Shown: one piece after another, positions 41,707 to 46,761 of the stretch
Numbering within the stretch: the stretch's first letter is position 1
Layout of the letters: the number at the start of each line of letters is the position of its first letter
Source: UBA6197 sp047638075
Lineage (GTDB): Bacteria; Pseudomonadota; Alphaproteobacteria; Rhodobacterales; Rhodobacteraceae
Length of the DNA: 46,761 nt
Direction: 5' to 3'
Assembly (NCBI RefSeq): GCF_047638075.1
Contig: NZ_JBLJBV010000019.1
Location: forward strand, 1-46,761
Position numbers and translations under genes: made by a program
The notes under the pieces: model-generated
Told to the model about the DNA's origin: nothing
Database searches by the model: none
Seen by the model: only the letters and a program-made list of their open reading frames with translations

Positions 41707-42606
41707 ATGATGGACAGTTCGCAAAACCCCTATCCCAAACGTGATCGCCTGTTGGTTGTCGGTGGAACCGGACGTTTGGGGCGGCTTTTGCAGCGCGCCT
41801 TTGCCCTGAGTGATGGTGGCATAGATATCGTCTGGCAACGCCGATCAGGGGTGGCGGCTACTGATAGCGGTGTCGGTGTGGAATTTTTCGACCCGCTGTC
41901 GCAGCCCCAAGCATATCGGCGCGCTGCGAAAACGGCCGATGTGATACTCAATCTGGCAGGGGTCACGGCGGGCACCGAGGCAGAGTTGGCGCTGAATACG
42001 GACTTGGCCCTTGCTGCGGTGGCAGCGGCGGGGGGGCGCCTCGTGTTGTTGGCCTCTTCTGCGGCGATTTACGGCGCCGACGCGGGGCCGCTAAGCGAAG
42101 ATTGTCAGGCGCGTCCAATCTCTCCCTATGGTCGTGCCAAACACGCGATGGAAAGGGCTGCCCTGGCGGTAGCGCAGGCCACAGGGGCCAAAGTATGCTG
42201 TTTGCGTATCGGCAATGTGGCAGGCGCGGATGCCCTTTTGGGGGGTGCTGTGCCACGCGAAAGGCGCCTGCTGGATACCTTCGCAACCGGCGCTACGCCC
42301 CGGCGCAGTTATATCGGACCGTCAGCCCTTGCGCGGGCGTTGCAACTGCTTGTTACCCGGGCCGCCAAGAGTTTGGCTTTGCCCAATAGGCTGAACCTTG
42401 CGCTGCCGGGCACCGTCGCGATGGCGGATCTGCTGGGCGCCAAAGCCGAGCCATGGAGGGCCCGTGCGGCCCCTGTAAATGCAATCGCCGAAGTTTGCCT
42501 GGATGTTAACCGTGCTGTCGCGCTGGGATTGGTGCCCGATGCCATGACCGATGCTGCCGCAATCTGGGCGGATCTTGCAACCACATTGAAGGGAAGACCT
42601 GCATGA
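41707..42606 (+). CDS. NAD-dependent epimerase/dehydratase (extended SDR)
   Basis: A 299-residue Rossmann protein: LLVVGGTGRLGRLLQ at residue 14, LASSAAIYG, and the catalytic YGRAKHAME (Y-x3-K). It likely modifies a nucleotide sugar for surface polysaccharide. ATG 41707 is followed at once by a second ATG at 41710. It overlaps the next gene by four bases. Confidence 0.88.
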   Translation: MMDSSQNPYPKRDRLLVVGGTGRLGRLLQRAFALSDGGIDIVWQRRSGVAATDSGVGVEFFDPLSQPQAYRRAAKTADVILNLAGVTAGTEAELALNTDLALAAVAAAGGRLVLLASSAAIYGADAGPLSEDCQARPISPYGRAKHAMERAALAVAQATGAKVCCLRIGNVAGADALLGGAVPRERRLLDTFATGATPRRSYIGPSALARALQLLVTRAAKSLALPNRLNLALPGTVAMADLLGAKAEPWRARAAPVNAIAEVCLDVNRAVALGLVPDAMTDAAAIWADLATTLKGRPA

Positions 42607-43208
42607 GTCCCGCCAAACGCGCCTTTGATATTGGTTTTGCCCTGCTTTTGTTGCCTTTGCTTGGCCCGCTGATCGTGCTGATCGCCTTGGGACTGGCATT
42701 GACTGGCGGCGGGCCGATTTTTTACGTCAGCGAACGCATGAAAGCGCCGGGGGTGCCTTTTGGGCTTTGGAAGTTTCGGACGATGCGGGTTGTAGCGCAG
42801 GACTTTGGCGTTTCCGGCGGCGACAAACAATCGCGGGTTACACGAATTGGCCGCGTTCTTCGCCGGTTCCGGGCTGATGAATTGCCGCAACTGCTGAACA
42901 TTTTACGAGGGGACATGAGCTTTGTCGGTCCACGTCCGCCGTTGCGCCAATATGTCGAACAATTCCCCGAGGTCTACAGCGTGATCCTCAAAAACCGCCC
43001 CGGCGTCACTGGCCTTGCCAGTCTGCTTTATCACCGGCACGAAGAGCGCATCTTGTCAGCCTGTAAAACTTCGGCACAGACTGAGGCCACTTACGTCAAC
43101 CGCTGCATTCCCGTCAAATCGCGCCTGGATCTGATTTACCAGTGTAATCAGACGATTTGGTTCGATATCATGTTGATCTTTCAAACCGTAGGAAGGGTGC
43201 TGCGTTGA
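42603..43208 (+). CDS. Bacterial sugar transferase (undecaprenyl-phosphate phosphoglycosyltransferase)
   Basis: A 201-residue monotopic PGT: KRAFDIGFALLLLPLLGPLIVLIALGLALTGGGPIFY, then GLWKFRTMR, RFRADELPQLLNILRGDMSFVGPRPPL and RPGVTGLASL. The reentrant N-terminal helix and the DELPQ acidic motif are intact. It puts the first sugar phosphate on the lipid carrier for surface-glycan assembly. It is coupled to the epimerase gene (ATGA). Confidence 0.94.
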   Translation: MSPAKRAFDIGFALLLLPLLGPLIVLIALGLALTGGGPIFYVSERMKAPGVPFGLWKFRTMRVVAQDFGVSGGDKQSRVTRIGRVLRRFRADELPQLLNILRGDMSFVGPRPPLRQYVEQFPEVYSVILKNRPGVTGLASLLYHRHEERILSACKTSAQTEATYVNRCIPVKSRLDLIYQCNQTIWFDIMLIFQTVGRVLR

Positions 43209-43318
43209 GATTGCGCGCATAAGTTTATTTTTAACCATCTGCTTTTACGATGTCTTAGCCAAGATTCAGTATCTGACCGCGGGATCGACCCGTAAGCAAT
43301 CATGCGAGGTATATGTAA

Positions 43319-45238
43319 ATGATGAAGAAAGTAATCTCGCTGACTCGGATACAAAAAAACGTTATTCTTCTTATCGCCGATCTATCGACCGTACCTGCAG
43401 CCATGGCTTTGGCAATCATGCTTCAGTATTCCACATTGTCGCCGTTTTCGCGATTTTCCGAACTATGGGCGTTTGTGCCGCTATTAATGATTGCCCTAGC
43501 CGCATTTACAGCTGCACTGGGTCTGCGCTGGGTCCGGCTGAAAGACTATGATCTGGTCTGTGTAACGCGCTCGGGTGGGCTGGCTGCACTATTAGGGGTA
43601 ACGATGGCGCTACTGATGACGTTTGGCGGCATAGTCAGCCCAGCGGGATTTTATGTGATTTTGACTCTTGCCTTTTTTGCACTTTATGCGGGCTTACGAC
43701 TGGCAATGTTGCAAATGCTACGTATAATCTATCGCCGCAGTCGTGTGGTAACCCGGGTGGCCATTTACGGTGCGGGTCAAACCGGAATTATGTTGGTGAA
43801 CGCATTGCGAAATCACCCCCATATCATACCCTACCTTTTTTTGGACGACAATACATCCCTGCGCGGTGTCAATGTCTGCGGTCTGCCGGTTCATTCAGGT
43901 GCGCACCTTAAGCGTCTTGCCACCGACTTCAAGATTGATCGGGTTATTCTGGCAATTCCATCTCTGCCCGCCCACAAGCAGGCCCTGCTGACCAGGCGGG
44001 TGGAAAAACTGGGATTGGAGATGCAATCTCTGCCGGCGTTCGCTACCTGTGTCGGTGGCGAAACTTTGCTGAAAAAACTAGATCCAGACGCGGCTGTCAC
44101 CTTGCTTTCACGTCCGGCGCTGGATGAGGGAATGGATATCAGTGACGGTAAATATGCTGACATGAATGTTCTTGTTTCGGGTGCTGGGGGCTCAATCGGG
44201 ATGGAGCTTTGCCGTCAGGTCCTGCGTTGCCACCCCGCACGGCTCGTCTTGTTTGAGATGAGCGAATTGGCACTCTACAATGTCGCTTCAGAGATGCTGA
44301 CGCTGGCAAGTGATCTTAATGTTGAGATTGTTTCTATCTTGGGATCAGTCGCTGATCCGATCCTAGTGGCCCAAGTATTGAAGAATCAGCAAATCAATAT
44401 TGTGCTTCATGCGGCCGCTTACAAACATGTGCCCCTGGTTGAAGCTAATCTGCGCATCGGCATGGCCAATAATGTATTAGGCACCGCTATATTGGCACAA
44501 AAATCACGCGAGGCAGGAGTTAGCCGATTTGTTCTGGTGTCTTCGGATAAAGCCGTTCGCCCTTCCAATGTTATGGGGGCAACAAAACGCTTTGCCGAAC
44601 TTGTGGTCCAGGATCTGGCGTCACGCCCCTCTTCAACTATCTTCTCGATTGTTCGTTTTGGAAATGTGCTGGGCTCATCTGGATCGGTCATCCCCTTGTT
44701 TCAACAGCAGATTTCTTGTGGTGGTCCGGTGACGCTAACTGATCAAGGTGTCACGCGTTATTTCATGACTGTTCAAGAGGCCGCCCGACTGGTTCTTCTG
44801 GCTGGCTCTTTTGCTGAGGGTGCAGAAGTTTTCATTTTGGACATGGGCAAACCCATCTTGATCCGTGATCTTGCACGCAGCATGATTGAAGCCTCAGGAT
44901 ATAAAGTGCGTGATGCCGATACCCCGTCAGGAGATATAGAGATCATAATAACCGGGCTTCGACCGGGCGAAAAATTACATGAGGAGTTAACATTGCAAAC
45001 AGCCACACGGGTCACAGCGCATCCCAAAATCATTTGCGTACGCGAGACTGCCCTGTCAGAATTGGAAATTGCAACGGCATTGCGCAATCTGCGCTACGCG
45101 ATCAATACAGGGTCGGATAACGAAGCGCTTATGGCGCTAGCCAGTGCAGTGCCCGAGTATGACCCCCATGGCCATCCTGCTATGGCGCTTCCCATGCAGA
45201 TTGTTCGGGCATCCCAAATTCATCAACAAATCCACTAG
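43319..45238 (+). CDS. FlaA1/WbpM/CapD-type membrane UDP-sugar 4,6-dehydratase
   Basis: A 639-residue protein with four N-terminal membrane helices (residues about 10-130), a first Rossmann domain (VAIYGAGQTGIMLVNAL) and a catalytic SDR domain (NVLVSGAGGSIGMELCRQV). The active-site region SSDKAVRPSNVMGATKR carries Met in place of the SDR Tyr, as normal in WbpM-like enzymes. It converts UDP-GlcNAc to a 4-keto-6-deoxy sugar. ATG 43319 or 43322, with GAGG upstream. It closes the three-gene cluster; the IS91-related unit begins right after its stop. Confidence 0.93.
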   Translation: MMKKVISLTRIQKNVILLIADLSTVPAAMALAIMLQYSTLSPFSRFSELWAFVPLLMIALAAFTAALGLRWVRLKDYDLVCVTRSGGLAALLGVTMALLMTFGGIVSPAGFYVILTLAFFALYAGLRLAMLQMLRIIYRRSRVVTRVAIYGAGQTGIMLVNALRNHPHIIPYLFLDDNTSLRGVNVCGLPVHSGAHLKRLATDFKIDRVILAIPSLPAHKQALLTRRVEKLGLEMQSLPAFATCVGGETLLKKLDPDAAVTLLSRPALDEGMDISDGKYADMNVLVSGAGGSIGMELCRQVLRCHPARLVLFEMSELALYNVASEMLTLASDLNVEIVSILGSVADPILVAQVLKNQQINIVLHAAAYKHVPLVEANLRIGMANNVLGTAILAQKSREAGVSRFVLVSSDKAVRPSNVMGATKRFAELVVQDLASRPSSTIFSIVRFGNVLGSSGSVIPLFQQQISCGGPVTLTDQGVTRYFMTVQEAARLVLLAGSFAEGAEVFILDMGKPILIRDLARSMIEASGYKVRDADTPSGDIEIIITGLRPGEKLHEELTLQTATRVTAHPKIICVRETALSELEIATALRNLRYAINTGSDNEALMALASAVPEYDPHGHPAMALPMQIVRASQIHQQIH

Positions 45239-45362
45239 GGCGTGTTGACAAAAGGGATTGAACGAACCCGCCGACGCGGGAGTGGTGTCGGGGTTGGCGG
45301 GAATGGCCTTCTGCTGGGAAGGTTTGGTTGCTCAAGACCAACCTTTATCAGGAGACCATCCC

Positions 45363-46232
45363 ATGGCTGATGCCACACCAGCGGTAAGCCCGCTGCGCCG
45401 CCGTATGATCGACGACATGACGCTTCGTAACCTGTCGCCAACCACGCAGCGATTCTATCTCCATGCCGTCACGAAGTTCAGCCGGTATTACGACCGTTCG
45501 CCGGATCGGCTGGGGCTGGAGGATATCCGCGCCTTCCAAGTCTATCTGGTATCGCAGGGTATTTCCTGGCCGGCGCTAAACCAGACGGTTTGTGCCTTAC
45601 GCTTCTTCTACAGCGTGACGCTGAACCGGGCAGAGATCCCCGAACGGATTGCCTATGCGCGCACGCCCCGCAAGCTGCCGATGATCCTGAGCGCCGATGA
45701 GGTCGTGCGTCTCCTCGAGGCGGTGCCGTCTCTGAAGGCGCGCACGGCCCTGACGGCTGCTTATGCCGCAGGGTTGCGCGCCTCGGAAGCAGTCAGCCTG
45801 AGGATCGCGGATATCAATAGCGATCGCATGCTGATCCAGGTTCGTCACGGCAAGGGGGCCAAGGACCGAACCGTCATGCTCTCGCCGCAGCTTCTTGTTA
45901 TCCTGCGGACCTACTGGCGCCTAGCGCGACCGACGAACTGGCTGTTCCCCGGGCGCGGCGACAAGTCGGTCTACGTGCAGGTACTCCATTCCGCCTGCCG
46001 GTCCGCGACCAGGGCGGCAGGTCTGACCAAGAAGGTCAGCGTGCACACGCTCCGGCACAGCTTCGCCACCCATCTGCTGGAGAGCGGAGTCGATATCCGC
46101 ATCATCCAGGTGCTACTCGGGCATAATAGTCTGTCGACCACGGCCCGCTACACGCAGGTTGCCACGACGACGATCGCGAAGATGCAGAGCCCGTTCGGTC
46201 GCCTGAGCCTGGAGGTGGTGCCGCCCGGCTGA
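45363..46232 (+). CDS. Tyrosine recombinase of an IS91-associated unit
   Basis: A 289-residue XerC/D-like integrase from ATG 45363 (MADATPAVSPLRRRMIDDM), with AGGAG upstream. N-terminal SAM-like domain (LRNLSPTTQRFYLHAVTKFSRYY), then the catalytic residues: Arg in AAGLRASEAVSL, Lys in HGKGAKDR, HTLRHSFATHLLESG, LLGHNSLSTTARYTQV. All are intact. This type is commonly found just upstream of IS91-family transposases. The sequence GGGCGTGTTGACAAAAGG at 45239 may mark the left edge of the insertion. Confidence 0.92.
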   Translation: MADATPAVSPLRRRMIDDMTLRNLSPTTQRFYLHAVTKFSRYYDRSPDRLGLEDIRAFQVYLVSQGISWPALNQTVCALRFFYSVTLNRAEIPERIAYARTPRKLPMILSADEVVRLLEAVPSLKARTALTAAYAAGLRASEAVSLRIADINSDRMLIQVRHGKGAKDRTVMLSPQLLVILRTYWRLARPTNWLFPGRGDKSVYVQVLHSACRSATRAAGLTKKVSVHTLRHSFATHLLESGVDIRIIQVLLGHNSLSTTARYTQVATTTIAKMQSPFGRLSLEVVPPG

Positions 46233-46242
46233 GGGCGGCTTC

Positions 46243-46761
46243 ATGCGCCCCACGCTGGATGTGGCGGATATCTTCCGCCGCCATGGCCCTGCCTATGTCC
46301 AGGCCCACGACGGCCATCTCGGTCGGGTGGAGCACCGCGTGATGTCCGCAATCGAGCTGTGCCGCACGTCCGCGTTTGGCGGCCATGTTGAGGGTTGCCG
46401 TGCGGTACGGTTCATGTCGCCTATAATTCCTGCCGCAACCGGCACTGCCCGAAGTGCCAGGGTGCGGTCGCGCGCGACTGGCTGGCGGCACGTACGGACG
46501 ATCTGCTACCGGTTCCCTATTTCCACGTGGTATTCACACTGCCCGCCGAGATCGCGGCGATAGCCTTCCAGAACAAGACGGTCGTCTACGGCATCCTGTT
46601 CAAGTCCGCCGCCGATCCCCGGCATCTCGGCGCCGGGATTGGCCTCATCGCGGTCCTGCACAGCTGGGGTCAGACCCTGAGTTCCCATCCTCACCTCCAT
46701 TGCACAGAACCGCCCCGGGTTTACCGGAGGGTGATTTGTTCAACGACTAGGCGACCATATC
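46243..46761 (+). pseudogene. IS91-family transposase, broken
   Basis: It starts MRPTLDVADIFRRHGPAYV...GGHVEGC, then the zinc-binding segment CGTVHVAYNSCRNRHCPKCQG continues in another frame, so an indel lies near 46395-46402. Further on, PYFHVVFTLPAEIAAIA and HLGAGIGLIAVLHSWGQTLSSHPHLHC keep the IS91 pattern with a short internal deletion after LFKSA. Past the HPHLHC (HUH-like) motif the sequence is unrelated to the family. The transposase cannot be functional; the window ends here. Confidence 0.8.

Noticed and set aside
41430..41708. 92-residue minus-strand frame between the aminotransferase and the epimerase
   Set aside because: Low-complexity Arg/Ser-rich translation with no start site or family similarity.

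Overview
The window looks like a chromosome segment of an alphaproteobacterium of the Rhodobacteraceae (Roseobacter-like) group. The basis is gene content and order: amino-acid and nucleoside ABC operons, the Nfu-type/tsaB/rimI cluster, a TIGR02186-TauE/SafE pair, GC-rich coding sequence and a likely Irr-type iron box. No rRNA or species marker is present, so genus is not claimed.

Layout. (1) 1-6870: a catabolic locus with a DadA-like FAD oxidoreductase (cut by the window edge), a four-gene polar amino-acid ABC importer, an alpha-ketoglutarate-semialdehyde-type dehydrogenase and an Ldh-family imine reductase. This set resembles 4-hydroxyproline catabolism. Two similar 19-bp GntR-like operators lie in front of the two transcription units. 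(2) 7557-9339: a divergent response regulator/SpoIIE-phosphatase gene and Hpt gene. (3) 9393-13620: ilvA, argG-mogA and a LacI-type regulator. (4) 13847-29310: a ~15.4-kb genomic island that splits a tRNA-Arg(CCU) gene in its anticodon loop at an 8-bp core (CTCCTAAG). The island carries its own complete tRNA-Arg(CCU), a left-end module (two unknown small proteins, a catalytically degenerate tyrosine recombinase, an AlpA-like HTH protein), several insertion-sequence remnants (IS1595, IS66, IS3, a frameshifted IS110), a secreted cysteine-containing 36-residue-repeat protein, a GNAT-like protein, a type I restriction-modification operon and, at the right end, an intact integrase.

(5) 29838-45238 returns to ordinary chromosome: a DMT exporter, the TauE/SafE pair, a purine-nucleoside uptake and phosphorolysis operon, nfu-tsaB-rimI behind an Irr-like box, a universal stress protein, a class IV aminotransferase and a three-gene surface-polysaccharide cluster. 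(6) 45239-46761: a tyrosine recombinase next to a decayed IS91-type transposase.

The most interesting system is the restriction operon hsdR-hsdS-X-hsdM. X is a DUF4917 protein with SIR2-like motifs, translationally coupled between hsdS and hsdM. I infer that it is a second, possibly NAD-consuming, defence effector tied to the restriction enzyme. The second most interesting feature is the island's strategy of destroying the host tRNA-Arg(CCU) gene while supplying a complete replacement.
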